A DNA stretch of 64,000 nt from Zymoseptoria tritici IPO323 (GCF_000219625.1 NC_018215.1:2790001-2854000); one strand, 5' to 3'; numbered from the stretch's first letter, positions 32,830 to 44,265 are shown. Made by a program: numbers and translations. The notes: a model not told the origin generated them from the letters alone.

Positions 32830-34038
32830 ATGGCGCAGGGTAACAATTTAACAGAAAGCGGCCTCGACTTGCCATCTTCCCAATGGGCAGCGCAATTCAA
32901 CCCGAGCACCCGGCGTGCGGAGATCAATCAGGTTCCGGTGAGGCAAAGCATCGCCATTAAGTACGTTGCCTCCAGCACTGACATGGTGTGAAAGATTCCA
33001 TCGATCAAGCCGGACGAGATCTTGGTGAAGGTCAGAGCCGCTTCACTATGCCACAGCGATCTGATGCTGTTCGAGGACAATGAGCAAGGCTTGATACTGG
33101 GCGAAGGTACTCCCTTCACAATGGTAGGACGTTGAGGTACATCACTGCAATCTGATGTTGACAGCGTCTAGGGTCATGAAGCGTGCGGCATCATCCTCCA
33201 AACGGGATCCGAAGTTGGAGCACACTTCCGAACGGGAGACAAGATCGGCTGGCTCCCCATCGTCGACTGCTGCTTCGACTGCGAAGGATGCCAGCTATCA
33301 AATCTGCGTTGCGAGCGTGACACATCCAAGATCCAGGGCATGAAAGTTGATGGGTTCTTCCAGCCTTACTGCGCCATCAACTGGCGTAATGCAGCAAAGA
33401 TCCCGGAGGGTATGCAGCTGGAGAATCTCGCTCCGATGTTTTGTGCCGGCTGCACAGCGTATAATGCCGTCAACGACACCATCAAGGAACTCACCACCGA
33501 GCCTGCGAAGACATACGTGGCTGTCATAGGCTGCGGCGGACTCGGTCATCTGGGGATACAGTACCTGAAAGCATACGGCTATATTGTCATTGGCGTTGAC
33601 ATCTCCCCGGACGCTTTGACTGAAGCTGTTGCCCAAAAAGCGGATCATGTCTTCAACTCATCTACGGATGTCAGCTACGTCGAGCAGATCAAAGCCATCA
33701 CTGGAGGACGAGGTTGCCACGCAGCAATCAACTACACCAACTCCGCTGCATCGTACACCGCAATGCCGGACTTGCTTCGCACCAACGGCCTCTTGATGGT
33801 TGCGGGAATACCGCAGAAGCCGCTGAGCTTCAACGCATTCGACATCACCATGAACCGCTACCAAATTCGGGGTTCGAACAACGGAATCACACCAAAACTG
33901 GTGAAGTGCTTGGAGTTCAGTCAGAAGCATGGGATCGTACCGCGTGTCACGCAGTTCAAGCTGGAGCAGTTTCAGGAGATGCTGGATCTGATGCAATCGA
34001 ACAAGCATAAGGGCAGGCTGGGCGTGCTTTTCGATTAG
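32830..34038 (+). CDS. Zinc-dependent alcohol dehydrogenase (medium-chain MDR family)
   Basis: Three exons, 32830-32937, 32995-33123 and 33172-34038, all joined in phase 0, give 367 residues. The introns are 57 and 48 bases: donor GTGAGG with a CACTGACAT branch, and donor GTAGGA with a GTTGACAG branch. Splicing rebuilds ASLCHSDLMLFEDNEQG and GEGTPFTMGHEACG, which hold the catalytic zinc ligands Cys and His-Glu. The structural zinc lobe is CCFDCEGCQLSNLRC. The cofactor loop AVIGCGGLGHLGIQYLKAYG is followed by VIGVDIS, whose Asp favours NAD over NADP. The C-terminal region KLEQFQEMLDLMQSNKHKGRLGVLF is usual for the family. Substrate is unknown; relatives oxidise primary alcohols. No signal peptide. 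Confidence 0.9.
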
Positions 34039-34431
34039 AGCACACTATGCGAATTGTTCCATGTCCGCCACGAAGGGGCGTCTTGTCATCGCCAGGTCGT
34101 TCACTGCTTTCCACCTTTGCAGAAATTACGGGCAGCAAGCGTTCTACGCTAACAGCATCGTAAGCACGTGCCAGGCTTATCAGCAAGTCAAGAGGCCGTG
34201 AATTTCTTGCTCCCGCCTACCAGTACTTTGACGCAAACTCTCTTTCATTTTCCATCGACTGTTTCCAACTTCTTCTCCAGACGCCTACGTCCTTCTGCTC
34301 CATCGACTGCTCCAACCGAAACTCGCCACGACGCCATTACAGCGGTACATATTGACCGCGAATCGCCTGCCCTCAGGGCTTGAGCTCGAGACAGTCCGTT
34401 GAGTCCACCCTCCACCGCCAGACCGGCCAGC

Positions 34432-35298
34432 ATGTCGGTATCCTCGCCATCCCGACCGGCTACCAAGATGGAGGACTCCCGTCTAGGACGCCTGCCTCCA
34501 GAGCTGCGCAACATCATCTTCGAACTCGTGCTCACGATCGAAGAAGCCATCGTCATCACTGCGCGGAGCGCTCACTACAAGATTCGCAGTCCCACTTTCG
34601 CCGGTGTAAAGGACCCGTTGGCGCTTTTGAGAGTCTGCAAGCAAGCCAACATTGAATGTACGAAGATCCTCTACGGCACGAACACCTTCAATGTCACACT
34701 GAGCCCGGAGCAAACTCGACTGACGACGTTTCTGGAAATCACCGAGAAGGAGAAATCGATGAACGAGATTCATCTGTTGGACAGATTCTGCGTGTCGCTC
34801 GGAAAGCAGGCTCTGGCAGGACTTTGCAACATCGAAGTGACCGCCTTCAGACACTTCTACTCCTCGCTCCATACCATGGTTCGCCAGATCAGGTACTTGA
34901 AAGCGCGGGACGTGTTTATTCGCAACACCAATGTGGAATACACCCTTTTGCGGAAGGCGGCCAACAACACGGAGGACGACATCGTGCTCACCATTCGGAT
35001 GCACTGCCTGAAGCACGATCTGGAGGCGGCCATCAGCCGATTGAGGCAGATGAGCATCTCCAAGTTCTCTGCAATGCCGCCGACACTTACGGGGCTAAGC
35101 GGCCGCTCCGAGACTGCTTCACGTTGCATCAAGATCCTCGAGGACTTTCTGCCAACAATTGACTACGAGGTGTTCGAATTTGGAGATGAGTACGGCGTTG
35201 GGGTGGTGTTCGTTCCTGCTCATACCACCCTTGCAGACAGCACCGACATCGACGACATTCAGGCCACCAAGGTCATGAGCGGCGCCAGAATACCGTGA
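34432..35298 (+). CDS. F-box-like protein with 'LPPELRNIIFELVL' motif
   Basis: A single exon. The start at 34432 (CAGCATGTCGG) gives 288 residues. The frame is open a little further upstream but has no ATG there. The N-terminal RLGRLPPELRNIIFELVLTI is the F-box-like signature, followed by LLRVCKQANIECTKILYGTNTFNVTL, the companion motif. The rest is alpha/beta and shows no catalytic motif. The end of the protein (DSTDIDDIQATKVMSGARIP) is polar. No signal peptide or membrane segment. Function unknown; it could be an SCF adaptor or a non-enzymatic protein. Confidence 0.82.
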   Translation: MSVSSPSRPATKMEDSRLGRLPPELRNIIFELVLTIEEAIVITARSAHYKIRSPTFAGVKDPLALLRVCKQANIECTKILYGTNTFNVTLSPEQTRLTTFLEITEKEKSMNEIHLLDRFCVSLGKQALAGLCNIEVTAFRHFYSSLHTMVRQIRYLKARDVFIRNTNVEYTLLRKAANNTEDDIVLTIRMHCLKHDLEAAISRLRQMSISKFSAMPPTLTGLSGRSETASRCIKILEDFLPTIDYEVFEFGDEYGVGVVFVPAHTTLADSTDIDDIQATKVMSGARIP

Positions 35299-36278
35299 AT
35301 CCTTCACATGAAATTGGCTGTTCGAAAGAGATATTGGCAAAAGCGCGTTTGTCAACTTCACTCTTTGCATTCGAATGGATCGAATGGTGCTCGGCTTGCG
35401 ACACGAGATGCGCTCTCCAGGTTGAGCTATTACGGGCCTGATATGGAATGGCATGGACGTGAAGTGGTACGGGCTGAACACGATAAAATAGCCAGCATGT
35501 TGAAGGAGCTTGCCCAGAGGAGAATATTGCAAATTGGGCATGAGTATAAGAGCGCTACCCAGTAGATACCGGAGACTTGACCGGCGAGGTGTCTGATGCG
35601 TTGGGCTGGAGAGATCATCCGAGGGTGAAGTTGCGGGAGGTATTGTATGTTCGTGCCTCAGGCCAAAAGTTTTTCTTCCTCTTTTCCGCACGTTCACTCC
35701 GGACAACGGAAGTCTTCGTCTTCGACATCGTACCAGCTCGTCGCCTCTCCGCCTCAGCATGCAAGATGCCAGCGGAGCCTGTCGTCGACTGCCAGCAGCT
35801 TCCGAATGTCTTCCCCGCGGCTGTCACTCCAAACCTTGCCTGGGGTCATCGGGTCTGCATCCTGGGACCTGAGCCCAACGTGGGCATGCCATCCAGATGC
35901 AGTGCACAACATCCAACGAAGCGCTTCAATGCTATCGATCTTGTGCAGGCGATGTGCTCGGAGGAATGAGGCGCCGGCAAGTCCTTGCTCATGATGTCGT
36001 CGTGTCTGATACCGACGTGCTCGACGCCGACGTGTCCGATGCCGACGTGTCCGAGCCAAAAGATAAGCTTGAGCTCAGGACGTCGATAGAGTTCTTGACA
36101 GCAAACGCTATTCCGGTATGCATGCATGGCACAGGCCGCAACGATACTCATAGTTCATTTGGCCTCAGCCCTGACTTGGAAGATCTCCGTTAACTTGACA
36201 GAGCTCCTGCGCAAGACAGCCATTTCGTTGCCACGGAAGTATTTCGGGTGGCTCGGCTGCCTCTGAGCATCAACGAAG
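35299..36278. other. Intergenic, no supported gene
   Basis: No domain-bearing frame. It contains the short tandem repeat at 36011-36055 and, at its 3' end, the promoter of the sulfatase gene. Confidence 0.4.
36011..36055. repeat. Minisatellite of three imperfect 15-bp units
   Basis: Three head-to-tail copies of a 15-base unit with the core CCGACGTG (units begin near 36011, 36026 and 36041). In one frame it would encode D-A-D-V-S repeats, but no supported gene uses that frame. Confidence 0.7.
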
Positions 36279-38109
36279 ATGCGGGCTGCACGGAGTTGGG
36301 CGACTTTTCTCGGCCTCTTGGCCTGCTGCCAGGCCGCGAAGCAGCCAAACATTATCGTTATCCTGACCGACGACCAGGACTGGGAGATGAAGTCGCTGGA
36401 CTACATGCCACTCCTACGGAAGCATGTGATCGACCAAGGAACTCTATACGACCGGCACTACTGCACAGTATCGATTTGCTGCCCAAGCCGAGTGAATCTC
36501 TGGACCGGACGAGCGGCACACAACACGAACGTAACGGACGTCGATCCACCATACGGCGGATATCCGAAGTTCGTCTACGAAGGACTCAATGACAATTGGC
36601 TTCCGGTCTGGCTACAGGATCTTGGCTATAACACGTACTATACAGGAAAGCTCTTCAATTCACTCGACGTTGACAACTACAACAATCCACCAGTGAAGGG
36701 CTTCAACGGGTCTGAGTTCCTACTCGATCCATACACCTATCGATATTTCGGATCCGTAATGAGCCGCAATGGAGCTGCTCCTGTTAGCTACAAAGGCCAG
36801 TACTCGCCAGACGTGGTCGCGGAGAAGACGTATGGTTTCCTCGATGAAGCTGCTCAATCAACGAAACCTTTCTTCCTCACTGCTGCACCAGTCGCTCCGC
36901 ACTTCGAACTGACAAATTCGCCCAAAGATGGAGTCCGCCTGAACCCTCCACAATATGCACAGCGACATGCGCATCTCTTCCAGGACTACAAGATCCCTCG
37001 CACGCCCGACTTCAATCCCGACATTCCCTCCGGAGTCAGCTGGATCAAAGGCATGCCGAAACTGAACGATACAGTCATCGAGTACTACGATGAGTTCCAG
37101 CGAGCTCGACTGCGATCACTGCAAGCCGTTGACGAAATGGTGGAGCAGCTTGTCCAGAGGCTCGATGCCAAAGGTCTGCTCGACAACACCTACATCTTCT
37201 ACACCACGGACAACGGCTTCCACATTGGCCAGCATCGCATGCATCCCGGAAAAGAGTGTGCGTTCGAGAGTGACGTTCACATCCCGCTGGCGGTGCGAGG
37301 TCCGGGTGTTCCAGCTGGAAACACAGCAGGTGTCGTGAGTTCGCACACCGATCTCACTCCCACGATCCTGAAGTTGGCTGGAGCCAACAGAGCGGATCTC
37401 GACGGCTCTCCCATACCATTGCTTGAGCACGAATTGGCTCAACCGGAATCTGGCGAGCATGTAAATGTGGAGTTCTGGGGTAGCGCACTTGGGGAAGGCA
37501 AGTACAGCGAAACTGGAGTCAGAGGGAACAAAGGTAATTGACTCCCCCGAGCGTGCGACGAGTTTGCGAAGCTGATGCCTTGTCAGTGGTCTCTCTTGGT
37601 CCAATGCGCGGCAACAACAACACCTATAAAGCTCTTCGTCTGATCGGAGAAGGCTACAACCTGCTGTATACAGTCTGGTGCACTGGCGAGAAGGAGTTTT
37701 ATGACTTAACTGTATGTCGCATGGAACCAACACATGCTGCACGGTACTGACAAGACATCAGCTGGACCCATATCAAATGCAGAATTACCTCGACGCAAAT
37801 TCAGCCGAGCTTGCCGAAAACTACGAGATCGCCGACTGCTCGTTTGCACAACTCATCAGCCGACTTGACGCACTGCTCATGGTACTCAAGTCTTGCAAGG
37901 CGAAATCATGCCAGAAGCCATGGAGCACGCTGCATCCCGCCGGCGAAGTCACCTCGCTCAAAGATGCATTGCATCCCAAATTCGACGGCTTCTACGAGCA
38001 GCAGTCCAAAGTCAGCTTCTCGTCATGTGCGATGGGCTATATTATTTCGGAAGAAGGACCGCAGGAGGTCAACGTGTGGAATGACGGCGCTCATGCTGAT
38101 TTAGTTTGA
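36279..38109 (+). CDS. Secreted sulfatase (arylsulfatase type)
   Basis: Three exons, 36279-37533, 37587-37711 and 37762-38109, give 575 residues. The introns are 53 and 50 bases (GTAATT and GTATGT donors). Residues 1-19 (MRAARSWATFLGLLACCQA) form a signal peptide. The mature N-terminus PNIIVILTDDQDWEM carries the metal-binding aspartates. The sulfatase signature C-C-P-S-R starts at Cys67, the residue converted to formylglycine. FYTTDNGFHIGQHRMHPGKE holds further active-site residues, and APVAPHFELTNSP the usual histidine. The last exon, beginning LDPYQMQNYL, and six or more N-x-S/T sites fit fungal secreted arylsulfatases. The likely role is release of sulfate from aromatic or sugar sulfate esters outside the cell. 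Confidence 0.93.
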
Positions 38110-38680
38110 GTATACCTCAGCAGCCTTCTCCCGACCGAGCGCATTGGAGGTGGTGGACATGACGATAACCCATATTGCTAGCGGCGTCTATCAATTGTTT
38201 CAAGAGGCGGTCAAGAGCGGTAAATGGCTCACAGATGCCGGTGAACTGGTGTTCTTCCTTGTTCTGCTGATGAGCGCGTATCGCGGTATGCAAACCTAGG
38301 TACCTTGTACTACCTTATGTATCGCTGACGATCGACGCTAGTCCTGGATTACGTGATTTCGACCGACCGACCTCGTATCTTCCTTCCGCTCAACATCTTT
38401 CACAAGCCAAGCTGTTTGTTAGCGTGGGATGTTTCCAAGCTCAGTTGAGCACAAGGATACCATGATCGGATCTTTCTACTGCGCGCCGCGCGCTTGAGCT
38501 CTGGGATCAGTTCGGTGTTTTATCCGGCTCTTCACCGCTAGTCGCCGCAGCTGGACAAGGGAAGCTAAGAGCCATGAACGAATCGGTTGAGTCAGCATGG
38601 TTTCCGTTGGACCACCGCCCTGTCTCTGAACTTGGTCTCACTGTTCTACATTTGGTACGAAGAGTGCAAGAAGAGCAGGG
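38110..38680. other. Intergenic, promoter of the MFS transporter gene
   Basis: No supported gene on either strand. Short frames only. Confidence 0.4.
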
Positions 38681-40618
38681 ATGGCTGTCGCGGACCAAGA
38701 TAGTGTGGCTTCCCGTGAGCCCAGCCAAGACATGAAGGGAGATCAAGATTCTGGTTTCCGGGACGTGAACGACGAGGCCACCCCTCTGCTCACAGATACA
38801 TCACGGCAATCGGAGTACAAGACCATAAGGGTGAGGTCCCGAACTTGTGCTGCTCATACTTGGCGAAGCTGATGGATTATCTCAGCAACGACCAGAGGAC
38901 GAATCGAACACAGACCCGGACTCGTTGGAACAATGTCTCTCGCCCGGTCCGCAAGTACCAACATCAGTGTGGGCCACCATATCGGTCTTACTCCTCGGAG
39001 TCTTTGTCTGCAACGCGGATTCGACGCTGGTCCTCGCAACATACGGCGTTGTTGCATCCGACTTCGACGACCTGGAGTCCGGCTCATGGCTGGTATCGGC
39101 TTTCATCCTGGCACAGTGCGTAGCTCAGCCCTTGTATGGGAAGCTCAGCGACATCTACGGCCGCAAAGCTTGTCTACAGGTATCCTATATCATGTTCGCC
39201 GTCGGAACAGCTGTTGTTGGCATGGGACAGTCGATGCCGCAGGTCATTTGTGGGAGAGCCATACAAGGAGCGGCTGCGGCTGGAATGACTGGTATGGTTT
39301 CTATCATCATCACTGACCTGGTGCCTCTCAACGAAGTGGCGTCTTTGCGGAGTTATGCGAATATCTCGGCGACAACAGGGCGGAGTTGTGGAGGTGTGAT
39401 TGGAGGTGCTTTGACACAGGCACTGGGCTGGAGATGGTAAGAGTTCACTGCCATCTCGGTGTCGACAGGGCTTGCTGACGACATTCGCAGGGCATTCTTG
39501 GTGCAGGTTCCCGTTGTGTTGCTCACCAGCGCTCTGGTGCAGTGGCGACTCGATCTCCCAGCCAAGCACGATCCAAGCCAGACGAGCTGGCAGAAACTCT
39601 GCCGCATCGATTTTACCGGCTCCATCTTCCTGAGTGCAGTCATATTTTCTGCATGTTTCATCCTCGACATGGGCGGGCAAAAGTTTGCCTGGAACTCCAT
39701 CGTCATCATTGGCATGGCAATTGTGTTCGTGATCTCCTGCATCGCCTTCACCATTTCCGCGAAGCTCGTTGCCGAGCCAATATTCCCAATACGGCTCTGG
39801 ACGCAATACGCCGCGGTAACGAACTACATGGTGATCTTGTTACAAACGATGGGCCAGTTCTCACTGATATCGATGATCCCGCTGTACTTTCAAGCCACGA
39901 ACCGGTCCTCTCCAGCAGCAGCGGGCGCATATCTGATTCCGTCCTTCGCGGGCAACTTGATCGGAGGGCTGATCGCTGGATACTGGATCAAGCGGACTGG
40001 ATGGTACAAGGTGCCCACCGTAATGGGACCTGCGATGTGTGTTCTGACCATGTTGTTGTGTTACTTTACCTGGCACGGACACACCACGGTCCTGCAGGAC
40101 TTGGCCATACTCCCGGGAGGATTCGCAGCAGGTCTGGTGGGCAGCTCGACGTTTGTTGGCTTAGCGGCTGGCGTGGCGAAAGAGGACCTGGCCATTGCGA
40201 CTTCGGCCGCTTACTTGTTCTTTTCGATCGGAGGGATCGCAGCTATCAGTTCTTCAGCAGCAGTCTATCAGAATGCTCTCAAATTTGGTCTTGAACGGAG
40301 GCTCGACGGAGTCGAGGGAGGATCGCAGGTGAGATGGGCGCGACCTCCGAAAATTCACTGCTTTTCGCTGACTTGAACTCCAGATTATGCGACGGGCACT
40401 CGGAGACATCAAATACATTCAGCATGCGAGTGATGATATCCGGGAGCTGGTCCTGCCGGCGTTTGTGCATGCCTTTCATCAGGTCAATTGTGAGTCGAGG
40501 CAGTCCCGTGAAAGAATCAAGCTGACGAGGGAGTACAGTGATGTCCCTTGGATGCGCATGTGTCGGGCTCGTGATAGCCATCTTCTCGCAGCAGAAGTCT
40601 ATCCTCAAGAGTCAATAG
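38681..40618 (+). CDS. MFS transporter of the Vba/Fnx1 (DHA2-like) type
   Basis: Five exons, 38681-38830, 38886-39436, 39491-40328, 40384-40489 and 40539-40618, keep phase and give 574 residues. The introns are 54, 54, 55 and 49 bases, all GT..AG. The final exon restores the last helix (SLGCACVGLVIAIF) and a short tail ending ILKSQ. A polar N-terminus of about 90 residues carries a possible dileucine-type sorting signal (DEATPLLTD). Then come the MFS loop motif GKLSDIYGRKACLQ, the motif VICGRAIQGAAAAGMTGMVSI and about 14 hydrophobic segments. Fnx1/Vba proteins move basic amino acids into vacuoles, and the DEATPLL signal would fit a vacuolar location. A drug-efflux role is the alternative. Confidence 0.9.
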
Positions 40619-40818
40619 CAAACCAAGGTATGCGTATTTGTGTCCACTTACTCCGCACCGCTTAGGCTCATCTGCGGGATCTCGAAATTAGGCTAAATCG
40701 AAGGCATTGAGCATGCTCATATAGATGTTGATGTTGCGCCCACCTTTGTTCATTTGGCGTTCTATTGTACCCTCCCCGATCAACGAGGAAAGTTGAAACT
40801 TCCATTTGATCTGCAGAT

Positions 40819-42306
40819 ATGGCACCCCACGCGGACACAATACCGACGCCGGAGACTTCCTCAGCCGGAACCGGGAATGCAAGACCACACAAACACCTCC
40901 GCGTGTCAGGTTCAAAGATTGTCGACGAGTCCAATAATCATATCATGCTCAAAGGCACCGCTCTAGGAGGCCATCTGAACATGGAAAACTTCATCACCGG
41001 CTACTCAGGCCACGAACACGAACACCGCGCAGCCATGGCGGAAATCCTCGGCGACGAGAAAGCCGCATACTTCTTCGACCGATTCATCCACTACTTCTTC
41101 CGGGACGAAGACGCAGAATTCCTCGCCTCGCTCGGCCTCAACTGTCTGCGAGTTCCATTCAACTACCGGCATTTCATCGATGATCAAGATCCGGCTGTCA
41201 TCAAGCAGTCGGGATTCGCTCTGCTCGATAACATTGTCAATATTTGTGCTCGACATGGTCTGTATGTCATTCTTGATCTCCATACTGCTCCTGGCGGACA
41301 GAATCCGGACTGGCATGCCGATAGCGGTGTTTCTCGTGCGCAGTTCTGGGACTTCAAGGTATTCCAGGACCAGGCGATTGATTTGTGGGTGGAGATTGCA
41401 AAGCATTATGCTGGAAATCCGGTCATTGCTGGCTACAATCCTTTGAATGAACCCGCAGACTCGAAACACGTTCGGCTCGTGGCGTGGTATGACCGTGTCG
41501 AGAAAGCCATTCGCAGCGTTGATCCGGACCACATCCTTTTCCTCGACGGCAACACTTTCGCGATGGACTTCTCGCATTTCGACTCGGTTCTGCCAAATAC
41601 AGTGTACGCCTGCCACGACTATGCGCAGCTCGGCTTCCCGATCCCCGGTCAGGCTCCATACACCGGAACTGATGAGCAGAACGCCAAGCTGCGCAGCACG
41701 TTCGACCGCAAAGCAGAGTTCACCCGGAAACATGGCGTCCCACTGTGGAACGGTGAATGGGGTCCCGTCTACTCCGACGGACGCAAAGACCCCAATGCCG
41801 CATCCACGAACAAAGCCAGACTAGGTGTCCTCCGTGAACAACTCAACATCTACGCGGAAACGCAGACAAGCTGGTCAATCTGGACATACAAAGACGTCGG
41901 CTACCAAGGCATGGTCTACGCCTCGCCTGACTCGCCATACCTCAAACTCATCGAACCCTTTATCGCGAAGAAACAGGCTCTCGGGCTGGACTTCTGGGGT
42001 GTGGTCGATAAGTCTGGGGTGGCGGGCACGTATGGTCCGTTTCTGAGGGATTTGAAGGAGATGGTACCGGAACATTTGAGGAATTCGAAGTATCCCCCGC
42101 ATTGGTCGTTCGAGAGGCAGGTGGAGAGGGTGGTGAGGGAGTGTTTGATAAGTGAGTATTTGGGGAAGGAGTTTGCGGAGTTGTTTAGGGGGAAGACTTT
42201 TGAGGAGATTGATGAGTTGGCGGGGAGTTTTAGGTTTGAAGGGTGTGTTAAGAGGGATGGGTTGAATGAGGCGCTGAGGGAGGATGCTGCGAGGAGTGTG
42301 ATGTAG
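40819..42306 (+). CDS. Intracellular GH5 glycoside hydrolase (YBR056W-like)
   Basis: A single exon of 495 residues. The TIM-barrel of glycoside hydrolase family 5 shows the conserved Arg in LNCLRVPFNYRHF, the His of LDLHTAPGGQN, the acid/base Glu211 in GYNPLNEP, the HDYAQLGFP loop and the nucleophile Glu313 in LWNGEWGP, followed by QTSWSIWTYKD. It begins MAPHADTIPTPE with no signal peptide, unlike secreted exo-beta-1,3-glucanases. Together with its length (about 500) this fits the intracellular class that includes yeast YBR056W. The natural substrate is not established and may be a glycolipid. The first ATG in frame is used. The final 200 bases are markedly G-rich on the coding strand. Confidence 0.92.
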   Translation: MAPHADTIPTPETSSAGTGNARPHKHLRVSGSKIVDESNNHIMLKGTALGGHLNMENFITGYSGHEHEHRAAMAEILGDEKAAYFFDRFIHYFFRDEDAEFLASLGLNCLRVPFNYRHFIDDQDPAVIKQSGFALLDNIVNICARHGLYVILDLHTAPGGQNPDWHADSGVSRAQFWDFKVFQDQAIDLWVEIAKHYAGNPVIAGYNPLNEPADSKHVRLVAWYDRVEKAIRSVDPDHILFLDGNTFAMDFSHFDSVLPNTVYACHDYAQLGFPIPGQAPYTGTDEQNAKLRSTFDRKAEFTRKHGVPLWNGEWGPVYSDGRKDPNAASTNKARLGVLREQLNIYAETQTSWSIWTYKDVGYQGMVYASPDSPYLKLIEPFIAKKQALGLDFWGVVDKSGVAGTYGPFLRDLKEMVPEHLRNSKYPPHWSFERQVERVVRECLISEYLGKEFAELFRGKTFEEIDELAGSFRFEGCVKRDGLNEALREDAARSVM

Positions 42307-42500
42307 GGTAGTCAAAGTTGTAGGAGTTCGATGATCCTGCTTCTTTCGGTTGTTCTTATTTGACTGGGGAGATCTGTGGAGTGAACGAAGTCGGGTCGGT
42401 GGTAAGCTTCTGAAACAAGTGTATACTCCGCCGATTTCCTCCGCTCCATCCCATCCTCGCGAGCTCTCGTGACGACAGACACAGACTCAGCCTGCTCGTC

Positions 42501-43283
42501 TCAACTCCGCAGCTGGACAGCGGCCTTTTCCTCCGCCGTCCTCGCCACTCTCGGGCTATACTCCGCATACTCCCCCTTCATGCCCAAAACTAGCCTCCCA
42601 AACCAATATGTCGTCCCCATCACCACACCCGAGAAGACGATCAAGCTCCACACATACGCCTTCTCCGTCCACAGAGGCGGCTCCTCGTGCCCCCACGAAA
42701 GCAAGAGCCATGGCAACTGAAACCAAATGCTTCCATGCCGAACGTGGAAGTCGTGCCGGTAGTATATCATCTCGAGCTGCACGCCCAACGCCCTGTCTAG
42801 CAGCCAGTTCTTCACGCCGGGAATACAGGCGACGGTGGCAAATAGGCCTTTGATCCAAACTGGCGTGGAGGAGAGGCGCGGGTATATGTCTCGATCGAGG
42901 ATCGCGCTGCACAAATTCCGATGCAAGGCCTGATCAGCTTCGTACTCGACCTTGAGCGGACGTCGCTGGGAGGCGATCTTGCTGCGATGCCATCCAACGT
43001 GCTGATTGATGTCGAAGATCTGCCACGAGCTGCCACAGAAGTGGGAATAGTCGGCTACACGGCCGTCGGCCTGGATGGTGGCAACGTAGAGCTGAAGCTT
43101 CCCTTCAATACATCGTAAGCGTTTCCCGTCGAGATGGCTGTTGTGCCAGTGGTAGGGCATGAACCATTGGCTTTCAGTTGGTATGGCAATGGTGATGTGC
43201 GCTGGGTTGGAGAAGTCGAAGGTTGCTGCGTTGGGGGCAGGGAGATTGAAGATGTCTGTCGTTGTGGTGTATGTACGCTTCAT
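42501..43283 (-). CDS. Cupin-like fungal membrane protein, function unknown
   Basis: A single exon of 260 residues. The N-terminal half (FSNPAHITIAIPTESQWFMPYHWHNSHLDGKRLRCIEGKLQLYV, about residues 24-67) has the spacing of a cupin barrel, including the WHNSHLD metal-site-like motif. A middle part rich in Trp and His follows (QIFDINQHVGWHRSK). The C-terminal 90 residues have two hydrophobic segments, near SIWFQLPWLLLSW and AYVWSLIVFSGVVMGTTYWFG. The protein is probably anchored in a membrane. No enzyme can be named. It converges with the GH5 gene, their stops separated by about 190 bases. Confidence 0.75.
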   Translation of the reverse strand: MKRTYTTTTDIFNLPAPNAATFDFSNPAHITIAIPTESQWFMPYHWHNSHLDGKRLRCIEGKLQLYVATIQADGRVADYSHFCGSSWQIFDINQHVGWHRSKIASQRRPLKVEYEADQALHRNLCSAILDRDIYPRLSSTPVWIKGLFATVACIPGVKNWLLDRALGVQLEMIYYRHDFHVRHGSIWFQLPWLLLSWGHEEPPLWTEKAYVWSLIVFSGVVMGTTYWFGRLVLGMKGEYAEYSPRVARTAEEKAAVQLRS

Positions 43284-44046
43284 TTTCGCGGAGGTGTCCG
43301 AGCTGAAGCTGTTGACTTCGAATGAAGGACTTGGGTTGTGCCGCTGTGCCTCTCCAGCTCGGTCCTGAGGCTACGGCAGGATGTCGTAGCGCGATGCGGG
43401 TGAGTGTATCCGATCGCCAGGCTCCAGCTTCAGGATCCGGACCACAGCAATTCTTAGTTGCAGACCTGCAGCACCCCAATGTATCGGCAGATCCATTCTT
43501 GGGCAGGGGACTGTATAGTAGCCTATGGTAGTCGGCGACATCGATCTCTCGGAAACCACATCGAGTTGTCGCTCTGGACCGCCGACACTGTACCTGGTCG
43601 GAGCAGTCAGGGCAGTATTCGTGTCACAGGCGAGGCCCGACGAAGGGGCCGAATACTGTTGAAGTGGTAACAGCCGAAGATGTCGCTACGCCGCAGACCA
43701 TTGTACATCGATATATTCGCGCCGATACCATTGTCGTGATGCTCACATTGATCCAGCTTTGGCCAGCCTCGATGATGGCGCCGACGAAGGTGAAGGGTCG
43801 TCAACGAAGTTGTGTCGATGAAAGTCAAGGAACTGCGAGCGCAGAACACTTTATATTCGCACGCCATTTCGTCCGAATCTCGTCCGGCCCGACATCCTCA
43901 AGCACGAACATCTCACGAGACATCAACAACAACCATCAATATCCTATACAAAACATTCTACACCTTTACCACCCTACCAAACCCGCCGTACTCCTCCGCA
44001 TCCACAAACCCTCCATCACCATCCTCCCTCCCTACCACCAAAGAAA
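43284..44046. other. Divergent intergenic region, no supported gene
   Basis: This lies between the minus-strand cupin-like gene and the plus-strand Cdc26 gene. The last 150 bases are strongly C/A-rich (ACCC, CATCC), a typical leader. No domain-bearing frame. Confidence 0.4.
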
Positions 44047-44265
44047 ATGCTCTCCCGCCCCCCCACCAAAATCTCCCTAACAGCCGACGACATCCTCGCC
44101 TTTGAAGTCCGCAAAGCCGCCCGGGAAGCCGAGAAAATGGACGTCGATCGTAGTAGACCTGCTGTGTCATCCCAGAAAGCCAATGGAGATAGAGGAACTT
44201 CTGGACATGTGGAGAGGGCGAAGACGAGGGAGGAAAGGATTGGGGTTGGGAATGGGCGGGTTTGA
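44047..44265 (+). CDS. cdc26: Anaphase-promoting complex subunit Cdc26
   Basis: A single exon of 72 residues starting in AAGAAAATGC. The N-terminal 26 residues, beginning MLSRPPTKISLTADDILAFE, match the conserved Cdc26 segment that binds the superhelical groove of the TPR subunit Cdc16/APC6 and stabilises it. The rest is polar and variable, as in other Cdc26 proteins, and ends at a stop at 44263-44265. The C-terminus might differ if an intron is used further on, but none is needed. The assignment rests on the N-terminal motif and small size only. Confidence 0.72.
   Translation: MLSRPPTKISLTADDILAFEVRKAAREAEKMDVDRSRPAVSSQKANGDRGTSGHVERAKTREERIGVGNGRV

Noticed and set aside
33107..33171. Frameshift in the alcohol dehydrogenase gene
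   Set aside because: A donor at 33107 would break the frame, but using the GTAGGA donor at 33124 restores the expected family motif in phase, so the gene is intact.
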